Assembly: GCF_900112355.1 (NCBI RefSeq)
Contig: NZ_FOLM01000004.1
Coordinates: 186,001 to 250,000 of the forward strand
Source of the DNA: Streptomyces aidingensis
GTDB taxonomy: Bacteria; Actinomycetota; Actinomycetes; Streptomycetales; Streptomycetaceae
Direction of reading: 5' to 3'
DNA: 64,000 nucleotides
Positions 37,560-46,460 of the stretch are shown one piece after another. Below the pieces are notes generated by a model that ran no database searches, was not told the DNA's origin, and saw nothing but the letters and a program-made list of their open reading frames with translations. The position numbers were made by a program, and so were the translations under genes. The first letter of the stretch is position 1. Every line of letters begins with the position of its first letter.

Positions 37560-38309
37560 TCAGGCTGGTGTGCCGCCGCGGCGGGCCAGCACCAGCCGGG
37601 CCCGGGGCGTGCCGTCCGGACGCCGGCCCAGCTCCGGCAGCGGCCGCAGTTCGACCGCGAAACCCGCCCGGGCCAGGTCGTTCAGCACATCGGCCAGCGG
37701 AAAGGTGCGGTAGTACATGATGAAGCGCGGACGCCACACCGCATTGCGCACCCGCATGGCGGCGTCGAAGCCGAGCAGCGTCCAGTAGTCGCGGGAGAGC
37801 ACCTTCGGCGGGGCGCCGATCGGGAAGGCGAAGTGGCCGCCGGGCCGCAGCGCGCCGTGCACCTGCCGGAAGAGGGCCGGCCTCTCCCGCGGCAGGAAGT
37901 GGCCGAAGGCACCGAAGCTGACGGCCAGGTCGAAGACCGGCCGGAAGGGCAGCCGGCGGGCATCGGCCCGGATCCAGTGCGTCGCCGGGCCTCCCGGAGC
38001 CGGCTCCGCGGCGGCCCGGGCAGCCCGGGCGGCCCGCAGCATGCCGGCGCTGAAGTCCACCCCGGCCACCCGCTCCTCGCACAGCTCGCGCAGCATCGCG
38101 GTGCCCGCCCCGGTGCCGCAGCAGACGTCGAGTCCGCTGCCGAACGGGCCCAGTGGCCGCAGCGCCCCGGCCACGGCCCGCAGCACCCGGTCAGGGGTGC
38201 GGAAGGGCGTCCGGTCGAATTTCGGCGCCAGCAGGTCGTAGCCGCGCTCGGTGGACGACAGCGCCTGCACGGCGAGTTCGCGGAGAGTCGGGCCCTGCGG
38301 AGAGTACAC
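37560..38309 (-). CDS. Class I SAM-dependent methyltransferase
   Basis: A 249-aa protein with the SAM-binding GLDVCCGTGAGT (motif I), GVDFSAGMLRAA (motif II acidic residue) and FDLAVSFGAFGHF (motif IV region), of the Methyltransf_25/11 type. The substrate is unknown. The gene stands alone between convergent and tandem neighbours. Confidence 0.88.
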   Translation of the reverse strand: MYSPQGPTLRELAVQALSSTERGYDLLAPKFDRTPFRTPDRVLRAVAGALRPLGPFGSGLDVCCGTGAGTAMLRELCEERVAGVDFSAGMLRAARAARAAAEPAPGGPATHWIRADARRLPFRPVFDLAVSFGAFGHFLPRERPALFRQVHGALRPGGHFAFPIGAPPKVLSRDYWTLLGFDAAMRVRNAVWRPRFIMYYRTFPLADVLNDLARAGFAVELRPLPELGRRPDGTPRARLVLARRGGTPA

Positions 38310-38399
38310 GCCTCCACGGTAGCGCCGGCCGCCCCGCCACGGGGCCCGGGCGGCCGGTCCGGGCGGCTCGGCGGGATCGCCGGTCGGCGGGCGGCGGCC

Positions 38400-39350
38400 T
38401 CAGTAGGGCCGGGCGGCGCCGGGGTCGGCGGGTCCGCCGGGCTCTCCGGGCCGGGGCGGCTCCTCCTCCGGCGACTCCACCTCGCCGGTCTCGTCGGTCT
38501 CGGTCCTGATCTGCTCCTTGCGCACGGTGCCGCGGACGGTCTCGTCCTCGGTGTGCTCCTCGGTGGTGAGGCGGACCCGCTCCTTGGGCTCCACCTCGGT
38601 GTCCACCACCGGGCGCTCCTCGTGCAGGGTGACCTCGTACTCGGCCTCGCTGATCTCGGGGCCGGAGACGGCCTCGCCCCGGTTCTCCGGGGTGATGGGC
38701 TCCCGCTCGATCCGGGCCTCCTCCTTGCGCACCGGGATGGTGGCCTGCTCCTCCTCGGTGACGACGTACTTGCGCAGCCGGACCCGGCCGGTCCGGTAGC
38801 GCTCCTTGCCGACCCGCAGGTGTTCCTCGGAGCGGGTCATGGCGTCGTCGGTGGGGCCTGCGGCGGCCCGGCCCTCCGTGGGGGCGGCCTCCGGGGCCCG
38901 CCTTCTCTCCGCCTCCTCGGCGGTCCCCGCCGCGCCCGCGGCGCCGGCCGCGGTCCCCGCCGCGCCCGCGGTTCCCGTCACTCCCGCGGTTCCGGCCGTT
39001 CCGGCGGCCTCGTCGGTGCGCTGCCAGGCGGCGTCCCAGTCCAGGCCGTAGTAGTCGTACAGCCGGTGCTCCTGCTGTGCCGAGAGATGGCCGCCGGCCT
39101 CCAGCGAGACCTCGGGCGCCTCCTTGACCTTGTTCTTGGAGTAGGCCACGGCGAGATGGTCCTGGACCATGGCGGCACCCTCCAGCGGGACGAAATGCTC
39201 CCCGCCGAACATACCGGTCTTCACTGTCGCCCACTCGGGCCGCCCGGTGGCGTCGTCCAGATAGACGTTCTTGGCGGCCCCGATCTTGTGACCCTCCGCG
39301 TCGTACACCGGATGCTCCAGCACGGCGGGGATCTGTTCCCGGGTGATCAC
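38400..39350 (-). CDS. PRC-barrel / DUF2382 stress protein
   Basis: A 316-aa protein. The N-terminal 100 residues are a PRC barrel (HPVYDAEGHKIGAAKNVYLDDATGRPEWATV). An Ala/Gly/Thr-rich repeat linker follows (about nt 38920-39010). The C-terminal half is DUF2382 (GRVRLRKYVVTEEEQATIPVRKEEARIEREPI), rich in Glu/Arg. Such proteins are linked to envelope or desiccation stress; the function is unproven. Confidence 0.9.
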   Translation of the reverse strand: MITREQIPAVLEHPVYDAEGHKIGAAKNVYLDDATGRPEWATVKTGMFGGEHFVPLEGAAMVQDHLAVAYSKNKVKEAPEVSLEAGGHLSAQQEHRLYDYYGLDWDAAWQRTDEAAGTAGTAGVTGTAGAAGTAAGAAGAAGTAEEAERRRAPEAAPTEGRAAAGPTDDAMTRSEEHLRVGKERYRTGRVRLRKYVVTEEEQATIPVRKEEARIEREPITPENRGEAVSGPEISEAEYEVTLHEERPVVDTEVEPKERVRLTTEEHTEDETVRGTVRKEQIRTETDETGEVESPEEEPPRPGEPGGPADPGAARPY

Positions 39351-39479
39351 TGTCTACTCCTGACACTGGGCATGACTGTTGTGATCCGGGTCACCTCTCG
39401 GGGCGGGGTGAAACCGTGGTGCGGAAGGTGAGGACGAGACGGAAGTTGTCCCCGGCCGGACCGGCGCCGGGGGCACGGC

Positions 39480-39822
39480 TCAGAACCGGGCCCGCGGCAC
39501 CGGGGCGGACCGCGGCGGCGCCCCGGCCTCCGGCGTCGCCCGCTCGAACTGGGCGGCCTGGAGCCCGTACAGCTCGGCGTAGTGACCGCCGGCGGCCAGC
39601 AGTTCCTCCGGGGAGCCCGACTCCACCAGCTCTCCCCGGTGCAGCACATGGACCAGATCGGCATCCCGCACCGAGGCCATCCGGTGGGTGATCAGGATGA
39701 CCGTCCGCCCGCCGTCCGCCAGCGCCCGGATGCGCCGGAACACCTCCTGCTCGGCCCGGGCGTCCAGCGCCGCGGTGGGCTCGTCCACCACCAGCACCGG
39801 AGCGTCCCGGTAGGCGGCCCGG
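39480..39822 (-). pseudogene. ABC exporter ATPase, 3' fragment A (cut by the ISAzo13 element)
   Basis: The leftward frame retains only the region after the ABC signature: RAAYRDAPVLVVDEPTAALD (Walker B, D-loop), then LITHRMASVRDAD (H-loop) and a normal C-terminus. The Walker A, Q-loop and signature are absent. The native sequence is lost exactly at the Leu-Ala-Arg-Ala codons where the IS end begins. Confidence 0.85.
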
Positions 39823-41990
39823 GGAAGCTGTCCGGAAACAAGGCGTTGCTTTGACGGGGCCGTGATCGTTGATCTTACGTGGTCATATCTCCATTGATCT
39901 GCGGTCATCTGGCCTCGCGGTTGCAGTTGTTGCTTCCCCACCTCAATGAAAGGCAGCGACGGTTGCTCCTCGCTGCTGAAGCGAAAGGGCTGGGCCATGG
40001 AGGGATACGGACCGTGGCCCGAGCGGTTGGCGTCAGTGAAACGACCATCCGAAAGGGCATCGCCGAACTCGACATGGAGCCGCTCCCGGACGGCCGCGTC
40101 CGACGCCCGGGTGGTGGCCGCAAGGCCGCGGCAGACAAGAACCCGGACCTGCTTCCCGCCCTCATGGCCCTGGTCGAACCAGACGAACGAGGCGATCCCA
40201 TGTCGCCGCTGAGGTGGACGACCAAATCTCTGCGGAATCTCGCCGGCGAGTTGACGAGGCAAGGGCACGAGGTCTCCGCGACCACGGTGGGCAAGCTGCT
40301 TCGCAAGAGCGGCTTCAGTCTCCAGTCGAACGTTAAGACCTTGGAGGGCAAACAGCACCCGGATCGGGACGCACAATTCCAGTACATCAACAGTCAGGTG
40401 AAGAAGTATCAAGCGGTCGGCGAGCCCGTTATCAGCGTGGATACGAAGAAGAAAGAGCTGGTGGGCCAGTTCCACCAGGCTGGCCGTGAATGGCGCCCCC
40501 AGGGCGATCCGATCGATGTCGAAGACCACTCTCTTTTCGCTCGTCCAGGCAGGGAACAAGTGATTCCATACGGAATCTACGACATCGCCGCCAACACGGG
40601 TTGGCTAAACGTCGGAGTGGACCATGACACCTCGGCCTTCGCCGTCGCCTCGGTCCGCCGGTGGTGGGAAAATCGCGGCCGGATCGATTATCCCAGCGCC
40701 ACCCGCCTTCTGATCACAGCGGATTCCGGGGGCTCCAATTCCCCGCGCTACCGACTGTGGAAGTCTGAACTGTCCGCTCTGGCCGAGGAGACGGGTCTGG
40801 CCATCACCGTTTGCCACTTCCCGCCCGGAACCTCGAAGTGGAACAAGGTCGAGCACCGCCTGTTCTCCCACATCACGATGAACTGGCGGGGCAGGCCGCT
40901 GACCAGCCACGAGGTCGTCATCAAGACCATCAGGTCGACTCGCACCCGCGGCGGGCTCCGCGTGGAAGCCGAACTCGACACGCGCGAATACCCGACCGGT
41001 ATCTCCATCAGCAAGGAATACGCGGATTCGCTGCCGATCGAACCGCATGAGACCAGGGGGGCGTGGAACTACACCGTCCTCCCGCACAAGAGCGATCCCG
41101 CCTCAGTCCCTCGCGTCAATAGGCCGCAAGGTCTCAACCTTGAGGCGGTGGAGATGCTTTCGGACCCGCGGCTGACCGGCATGAATCCGGAGGATCTGAC
41201 CGATCTCATCGCATGTCTGGCCCCTCTCCAAGAAGCGAGAGACGAGCAGCGGCGCTACGAGCGCCGTGGAGGCAAACGCCGGCGCACGAGAGGCGCGGGT
41301 GCAATCTCGGTGATTACGCCTGCGGTGAGAGTCCTGGCTACCGTGCTTTACCTGCGCGAGGTCATCCCCATGCAGCTCCTGGGCGAACTGCTCGCCGTGG
41401 AGATTCAGCCTCTGCGTAGGGCGATCAACGAGACCCATCGAATCCTTACTGACCACAGCTGCGCCATCAGGCCGGTAACGCTGCGGCTTACCAGCGAACA
41501 GGCAGTACGCGATTATCTGGCGACGGGAACACGTGAGAGGCCCGAGATCCCGTTGGAGGTGCTGACCCATCCCTCCATCACCGGTATGAGCCGAGAAGAA
41601 CTCACCACCATGACCGAACGCGTATTGGTGCGCTATAGCGCGAGGCTTGAGGAGCTCAGAATCAAGCGACGCAGCAGGGCATTGCACAAACTTCCCGGAC
41701 TCGTATCTCAGAGGAAGGTCACCGACGCGGACCGCGTCCTGGCTGCTGTCCTCGGAATGCGACGAATTGCCACACGCCAGGCAATCGCCGACCTGTTCGG
41801 GGTGAGTGCGCGAACCATCGGAAACACCCTCGTGGAACTCCGTCCGCTGCTCGAAGCCGACGGGTACAACCCGAAACTCATCCTGCGAGCCCAGCGGTTC
41901 TACACCGCCGAAGAGCTTCTCCAGTCCGTCCAGGCCGCAGGAGATATTGATGCCCTCCACAAACCATGACGTTGTTCGCGCACGGCTTCC
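39823..41990 (+). mobile_element. ISAzo13-family insertion sequence (about 2.17 kb)
   Basis: Both ends read inward ggaagc-ygt-s-cg...aacaa, and about 20 of the first 30 bases match, giving imperfect terminal inverted repeats. One large transposase gene fills the element. The exact outermost base is uncertain by 1-3 nt because the flanks share c-ggg. I see no direct target duplication. Base composition is lower in GC than the neighbours, suggesting transfer. Confidence 0.75.
39879..41969 (+). CDS. ISAzo13-family DDE transposase with extended C-terminus (696 aa)
   Basis: An N-terminal HTH region (GIRTVARAVGVSETTIRKGI) is followed by the ISAzo13 catalytic core: Asp188 in SVDTKKKELVG, Asp282 in LLITADSGGSN and Glu325 in TSKWNKVEHRLF form the DDE triad. 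VCHFPPGTSKWNKVEHRL and HITMNWRGRPL are near-diagnostic of the family. Family members I know are about 400-450 aa; here ~270 residues follow, including a second HTH (RQAIADLFGVSARTIGNTL). It appears intact. The start is GTG. Confidence 0.9.
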   Translation: MVISPLICGHLASRLQLLLPHLNERQRRLLLAAEAKGLGHGGIRTVARAVGVSETTIRKGIAELDMEPLPDGRVRRPGGGRKAAADKNPDLLPALMALVEPDERGDPMSPLRWTTKSLRNLAGELTRQGHEVSATTVGKLLRKSGFSLQSNVKTLEGKQHPDRDAQFQYINSQVKKYQAVGEPVISVDTKKKELVGQFHQAGREWRPQGDPIDVEDHSLFARPGREQVIPYGIYDIAANTGWLNVGVDHDTSAFAVASVRRWWENRGRIDYPSATRLLITADSGGSNSPRYRLWKSELSALAEETGLAITVCHFPPGTSKWNKVEHRLFSHITMNWRGRPLTSHEVVIKTIRSTRTRGGLRVEAELDTREYPTGISISKEYADSLPIEPHETRGAWNYTVLPHKSDPASVPRVNRPQGLNLEAVEMLSDPRLTGMNPEDLTDLIACLAPLQEARDEQRRYERRGGKRRRTRGAGAISVITPAVRVLATVLYLREVIPMQLLGELLAVEIQPLRRAINETHRILTDHSCAIRPVTLRLTSEQAVRDYLATGTRERPEIPLEVLTHPSITGMSREELTTMTERVLVRYSARLEELRIKRRSRALHKLPGLVSQRKVTDADRVLAAVLGMRRIATRQAIADLFGVSARTIGNTLVELRPLLEADGYNPKLILRAQRFYTAEELLQSVQAAGDIDALHKP

Positions 41991-42318
41991 CCGAGCCCAC
42001 TACCGGGACGCCGACATCCTGATCGTGGACGAACCCACGGCCGCGCTCGATGCGCGCGCCGAGCAGCGGATCTTCGACCAGATCCGGGCCCTGGCCGACG
42101 GCGGACGGACCGTTGTCCTGATCACCCACCGCATGGCCTCCGTCCGCCACGCGGACCTGGTCCATGTCCTCCACCTTGGCCGCCTCATCGAAAGCGGCAC
42201 ACCCGACCAGCTCCTCGAACAAGGCGGCCACTTCGCCGAGCTCTATGCCCTCCAAGCAGCCCAGTTCCAGCTGTCTGCACTCGATGTCACGGAAGCGACT
42301 CCCGCTCGCCCCGCGTAG
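41991..42318 (+). pseudogene. ABC exporter ATPase, 3' fragment B (cut by the ISAzo13 element)
   Basis: The rightward frame encodes RAHYRDADILIVDEPTAALD, then LITHRMASVRHADLVHVLH and a normal C-terminus. It is a diverged paralogue of fragment A, truncated at the same codon but facing the opposite way. The frame is open back through the IS end to an ATG at 41950, so a short fusion protein could be made. Confidence 0.85.
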
Positions 42319-42454
42319 CCGATGGCTGGCCGAATATCGGCTGGTGCTTGGCCAGCACATGTCCGTGCCGCTGACGTTGTCGCCTCGTGCGGTGACAGCG
42401 CCAGTGATTCCGAGGCCACACCAATGGTGCTTGCCGGATGAACCGTCGGCGTTG

Positions 42455-44269
42455 TCAACCCGCGCCACCTGGATTTTGCGCGTGCAGGAAGGAAGGCATC
42501 ACGCAAACCTGACTAGTCTCCCGGGAGTTGAGGTCTTGTAGAAGGGCCTTGGCCTCCCTCTGCGCGGCCTGTGCCTCATCCTCGCGGCCCAGACCGCGCA
42601 GGGCGGCGGCCAACCAGGTGCGCTGCTTGGCTATCAGATAGGGGTCGAATGGCTGTTCGGCTGCGTGTTCCTGGGTCTTGTCGGCCCAGTGAATCGCCCT
42701 TTCATACTCGCCGACAGCCAAGTGGTACTCGGCTAACGTGCACGTGGTATAGACACGGCCGTATGGCAGCCGCGCCTTTGCGTAGCTGTCGGTGAGTAGG
42801 GCGAGGGCCTCGTTGTGGTTGCCCAGGTGCAGGTGACACCGCCCCAGATTGCTCTGGACGGTGACTTCCAGGTCGGCGAGGCCGGCTGCCCGCGCCTGGG
42901 TCAAGGCGCGGCGGGCAGCTTCGGAGGCTTCGGAGATGCGTCCGGTGTTGCCCAGGCAGGGCACCGTGTTGGCCAGTGCCACGGCCGCCTCGGCACACTT
43001 CCCTAGGGAAAGGAAGAGTTCCTCACTGCGGTGCAGCTGGGCCATGCCCGGTTCGCCCTCGCCGCGCAGTGCGTGTACTTTGCCCAACTGGCCCAGCGCC
43101 ACTGCTTGGGCGAAGATGTCGCCGCGGCGTTCGGCTACGGTCAGCACGATCTCGTTCATCTGCTGCTGCATCCGCCAGCGCTGCCGGACGGAGAAGTAGC
43201 TCTCCAACGCGCGCACTGCTTCCAGGGCAAAGCAGGACAGCGGACCACCGACCAGCTCGTTGCCGTTGTCGTACTCCGTCGCCGACATCTGTGCCGCCAG
43301 CGATAGGACGTCTTCCATAGCCTGATCAGCCCACTCCAGGGCCTGGGCCGTGCTAATGAACCGGCGTCCCTGGGGGAACCGCTTGGCGCCCTCGCGGTAG
43401 CGAGCCCGGTAGTTGTCCGCAACCGGAAGCGGACCGTTGACGCGGTGCAGCGATCCCAGATACCAGGACAACAGGCCAGCCATGTGCTGGCGGTGCTGCT
43501 CGCCCAGCGTCGGCTGCCGTCGGCGGGACTGATCAAGTTGGAGACCGGGCTTGGAGCCGGACCTTCCCCGCCAGCGGTGCCACCAGCGCGAGCGGGCGCC
43601 CCCGCCCAAGGTGGACTCCGCAGTGCTCAAGGCGTGCTGAGTCTGGGCATGAGTACGTTCGATGCCCTGCAGCGATGTGACGGCGGACTCCAACTCCGTC
43701 GTGTGGCGGGCGACCAACTCACTCAGCCGGTCGCGCTCCTGGGCGGCTTCTTCCAGTTTCCGTAGCGCCACTGCGGCGAGAGCTGCAGACTGCTCATTCT
43801 GCAACTGGAGGTTTACCAGGCTGGACTCCATGCGTTCGCAACGTTCGCGTTCCGACTTGAGCTGGACGCGCAGGTCTAGCACGATCCGCTCGGCCGTCTG
43901 CGCACGCTGCTCAGAGTGGGCAAGGGCGTCCTTGAGCACGTATACCTGGTGGCGCTGCGGCTCGTGTACTGCGCAGGCGGCGTAGTACAGCTCTCGGACC
44001 GAGGCGGACACCTCAGGAAGCACTGGTGCCCCAGTGTGCTGTTCGACCACCGCGTACAGCCGCTGGAGGAACTCGATTTCCGGAAGCCGCCGGCCGTTGA
44101 GGTAGCGCGAGAGCGTGGAATCATCGATGCCAAGCACTGCTTCCAGCTGCGCCAGGGTCATATTCAAACTGCTGTAGAACTCACGGAGTCGCACGACCCA
44201 CGCCCGCATCGCTGGCTCTAACCGCGTGCTCAGCGGGCTGAGCGGACGACCACGCCTTTCCTGCCGCAC
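42455..44269 (-). CDS. HTH-coiled coil-TPR regulator
   Basis: A protein of about 604 aa. Residues 20-70 are an XRE-type HTH (MTLAQLEAVLGIDDSTLSRYLNGRRLP). Residues 115-220 are predicted coiled coil (heptads such as LRVQLKSERERCERMESSL). The C-terminal ~300 residues are TPR-like helical repeats (ALGQLGKVHALRGEGEPGM, VQSNLGRCHLHLGNHNEAL). The layout is that of peptide- or ligand-sensing regulators. I choose GTG 44269, with AGGAG 9 nt upstream; TTG starts at 44278/44275 are alternatives. It is divergent from a 45-aa peptide gene. Confidence 0.85.
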   Translation of the reverse strand: MRQERRGRPLSPLSTRLEPAMRAWVVRLREFYSSLNMTLAQLEAVLGIDDSTLSRYLNGRRLPEIEFLQRLYAVVEQHTGAPVLPEVSASVRELYYAACAVHEPQRHQVYVLKDALAHSEQRAQTAERIVLDLRVQLKSERERCERMESSLVNLQLQNEQSAALAAVALRKLEEAAQERDRLSELVARHTTELESAVTSLQGIERTHAQTQHALSTAESTLGGGARSRWWHRWRGRSGSKPGLQLDQSRRRQPTLGEQHRQHMAGLLSWYLGSLHRVNGPLPVADNYRARYREGAKRFPQGRRFISTAQALEWADQAMEDVLSLAAQMSATEYDNGNELVGGPLSCFALEAVRALESYFSVRQRWRMQQQMNEIVLTVAERRGDIFAQAVALGQLGKVHALRGEGEPGMAQLHRSEELFLSLGKCAEAAVALANTVPCLGNTGRISEASEAARRALTQARAAGLADLEVTVQSNLGRCHLHLGNHNEALALLTDSYAKARLPYGRVYTTCTLAEYHLAVGEYERAIHWADKTQEHAAEQPFDPYLIAKQRTWLAAALRGLGREDEAQAAQREAKALLQDLNSRETSQVCVMPSFLHAQNPGGAG

Positions 44270-44308
44270 CGGCAACAACTCCTATCCGTAAGAATTCCCG
44301 GACCCTAG

Positions 44309-44333
44309 ATCTTGCCGCATTCCCGCAAGATCG
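44309..44333. promoter_or_regulatory. Candidate operator upstream of the TPR regulator
   Basis: gatcttgc and gcaagatc form a perfect 8-bp inverted repeat with a 9-nt centre in the divergent region between the regulator and the small peptide gene. Confidence 0.5.
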
Positions 44334-44404
44334 TTGTCTCCGCTGGCGCAGCAATCCCGCCCACACAACGCTGAATGCATCCTTCGCAACACCCGGGGAG
44401 CTCA

Positions 44405-44542
44405 GTGAACAGCATGAAGACCCTTATCGACTTCGCCACTGCGCTGCTGCAGTGCGCCATGGCGGCCATGAGTGCGGGTATCACCTGGAGACTCATCAGA
44501 CGCACCGGCACCGACGGCACCACGGACGACGACCGTTCGTGA
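44405..44542 (+). CDS. Small membrane-type peptide (45 aa)
   Basis: GTG 44405 with GGGGAG upstream (ATG 44414 is an alternative start). The product is MKTLIDFATALLQCAMAA (from the internal Met), then MSAGITWRLIRRTG and an acidic tail TDDDRS. It has one hydrophobic helix followed by basic residues. It is divergent from the HTH-TPR regulator and 136 bp away. It could be a signal peptide precursor or a membrane microprotein. Confidence 0.55.
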   Translation: MNSMKTLIDFATALLQCAMAAMSAGITWRLIRRTGTDGTTDDDRS

Positions 44543-44686
44543 CCCTGTGATGGAGCTGCGGGGGCCTCCTCAACGGTCCGCGGCCGCAGTCCTGAACGGG
44601 GCCACTATGGCAGTCGACCGTCGCCCGGTGCTGCGATGCGACTCGTAGACCCCTGGGCGGTGAGTTATGCCGCGCGTGGCACCCGT

Positions 44687-45262
44687 TTAGCGCAGAAGCG
44701 TGAAGATGACGCCTGCCGCAAGGCTGCCCAGCGCGGCACCACCGAGGACCTGCGCGGGGGTGTGGTCGTGGAGGGCAACGCGGGACCAGCCGACCGCTGC
44801 GAGAACAGGAGCGAGCGCGGCCAGGGCGGGGCCGTAGGCAACGATCAGGACAACCACCGTTCCCGCTGCGACTGCGGTGTGGACGGAGACCTTCCACCAG
44901 TAGGTGACGAGGAGGGTGAGGACCAAGCCGGCGAGCATCGCCACCACTAGGGCGAATACCTCGCGGGGCGCATCGAGCAGCCGGAGCAGGAAGAGGCCGG
45001 CCAGGACTGAGGCCATCGCCGCCGTGAGCGGGACCGCTCGCTGCTGGCGGATTCGGACGTGTTTGTCGGTCCACTTGCCGAGGCGGACGCCGAGCAGGAT
45101 GACGGCGAAGGGTATGCCGCCGCAGAACAGGGCGGCGAGGAGGCCCCAGCCGACTCCGGTGAGGCTTTGGGTGGAGTGCCAGCCGATCGCGAGCAGCACG
45201 GCGATGACGAGATACGCCGGGGCGAGCGAGTCGGTGATGAAGCGGGCGGTACGGGTGATCAT
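44687..45262 (-). CDS. PAP2-like membrane protein
   Basis: A 191-aa protein with about six membrane segments. KVSVHTAVAAG and WSRVALHDHTPAQVLGG resemble PAP2 phosphatase motifs 2 and 3 (PSGH and SRxxxxxHxxxD), with Gln replacing the final Asp. It is the last gene of a leftward four-gene cassette and overlaps the upstream gene by ATGA. Confidence 0.75.
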   Translation of the reverse strand: MITRTARFITDSLAPAYLVIAVLLAIGWHSTQSLTGVGWGLLAALFCGGIPFAVILLGVRLGKWTDKHVRIRQQRAVPLTAAMASVLAGLFLLRLLDAPREVFALVVAMLAGLVLTLLVTYWWKVSVHTAVAAGTVVVLIVAYGPALAALAPVLAAVGWSRVALHDHTPAQVLGGAALGSLAAGVIFTLLR

Positions 45263-46452
45263 GCGGGAGGCTCCGGGCGGACAGGGGAGTCGTACTGGGC
45301 TGCGAAGGTGTCGGCCAGTGGTGCGTGGTAGGCGGCCGACAGTTGTCTGAGCGCCTGTATCTCGCTGGCGAGGTCACGGCCTCCGCTGGTCGGCGGGAGG
45401 GGTTCACCGGAGGCGGTGTCGTGGCGGAGCCTGGATGCGCGGGCCGCTCGAAGCCAGCAGGCTTCTGCGGCGACGTCGGCCTGGGCGCCCATGAGCCCAC
45501 TCGCTACGACGTGGGCTCGAGCCCGGTCGCGCAACGCCGGTGAGGCGTGATCGCCCAGCGTCAGGATGGCGTCCCGGACCTCGATCGTTCGCCGGTACAG
45601 CCGGGAGTGGGCATCGCTGAGGACGAATCGTTCCTGCCGTCTGCCGCGCGGCGGATCCAGCCGCACGGCGGGCACCGCTTCGGTGAGGCTGAACCACAGG
45701 GGATACAGGGCGATCAGGTTCCGGTAGTCCTGCCACCACTGCCGCAGCCGCCGGAGTGCGGGCAGCGTGCTTCCGATGACGATCAGCACGACGGAACTGA
45801 ACAGCAGCGCGGTGCTGATCTTCTCGTTGAGGGGATGGGAGATCGGCTGATGACCGAAGTGGCGCAGGAGGATGGAAACCGTCCGGTGCGCCGCGTAGAC
45901 CATGCCGACCGCGGTGCCGACGCCGATGTAGCGGAGCCCGCGTCCCAGCAGTCCCGTGCCGCGGTGCCGCCCCCACTGCCAGCACAGTCTGGTTCCCGTG
46001 AAGAGGGCCGCGCCGAGATACCCCGGCCAGATCACCCCGTACAGCGCCATACGCCAGTCATCGGCGTACTCGATCAGCAGATCGGACGCCTCGAAAGGCT
46101 GCGGGGTGGCGAAGAAGAGCACCACCATGCTGAGGCCGGCCGCGAACGCCACGGTGATCGGCAGGCGCTTGGTGCGCAGGCCGCCGGTCTTCTCCTCCGA
46201 CATCTGGTGCACAAAGGTGACGACGGCCGCTGCCGCCGCGATGCCGCCGAGGTGCTTGATCAGGAACGACACATTGTTGAGGGGCAGAGCCTGGTCGAGA
46301 GAGGAGGCGATGGCCACCGGGCGGACGGTCATGGCCACGGCCAGAGCGACGAAGGCTATCCACAGGGACCGCTTCGCGGGCGACTGGCGTGCGGAAGGCG
46401 CACGCCACACGGCGACCGCCCACAGAAGGGCAGCCGGAACGGCGTCGAGCAT
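45259..46452 (-). CDS. MAB_1171c-like putative membrane transporter
   Basis: A 397-aa protein. The N-terminal ~230 residues hold about seven membrane segments; the C-terminal part is soluble (RRTIEVRDAILTLGDHASP, AQADVAAEACWLRAA). This layout, next to XRE and ImmA-like genes, fits the MAB_1171c family. ATG 46452 lies 8 bp after the ImmA-like gene. The function is unproven. Confidence 0.78.
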   Translation of the reverse strand: MLDAVPAALLWAVAVWRAPSARQSPAKRSLWIAFVALAVAMTVRPVAIASSLDQALPLNNVSFLIKHLGGIAAAAAVVTFVHQMSEEKTGGLRTKRLPITVAFAAGLSMVVLFFATPQPFEASDLLIEYADDWRMALYGVIWPGYLGAALFTGTRLCWQWGRHRGTGLLGRGLRYIGVGTAVGMVYAAHRTVSILLRHFGHQPISHPLNEKISTALLFSSVVLIVIGSTLPALRRLRQWWQDYRNLIALYPLWFSLTEAVPAVRLDPPRGRRQERFVLSDAHSRLYRRTIEVRDAILTLGDHASPALRDRARAHVVASGLMGAQADVAAEACWLRAARASRLRHDTASGEPLPPTSGGRDLASEIQALRQLSAAYHAPLADTFAAQYDSPVRPEPPA

Positions 46453-46460
46453 GGGATGCC

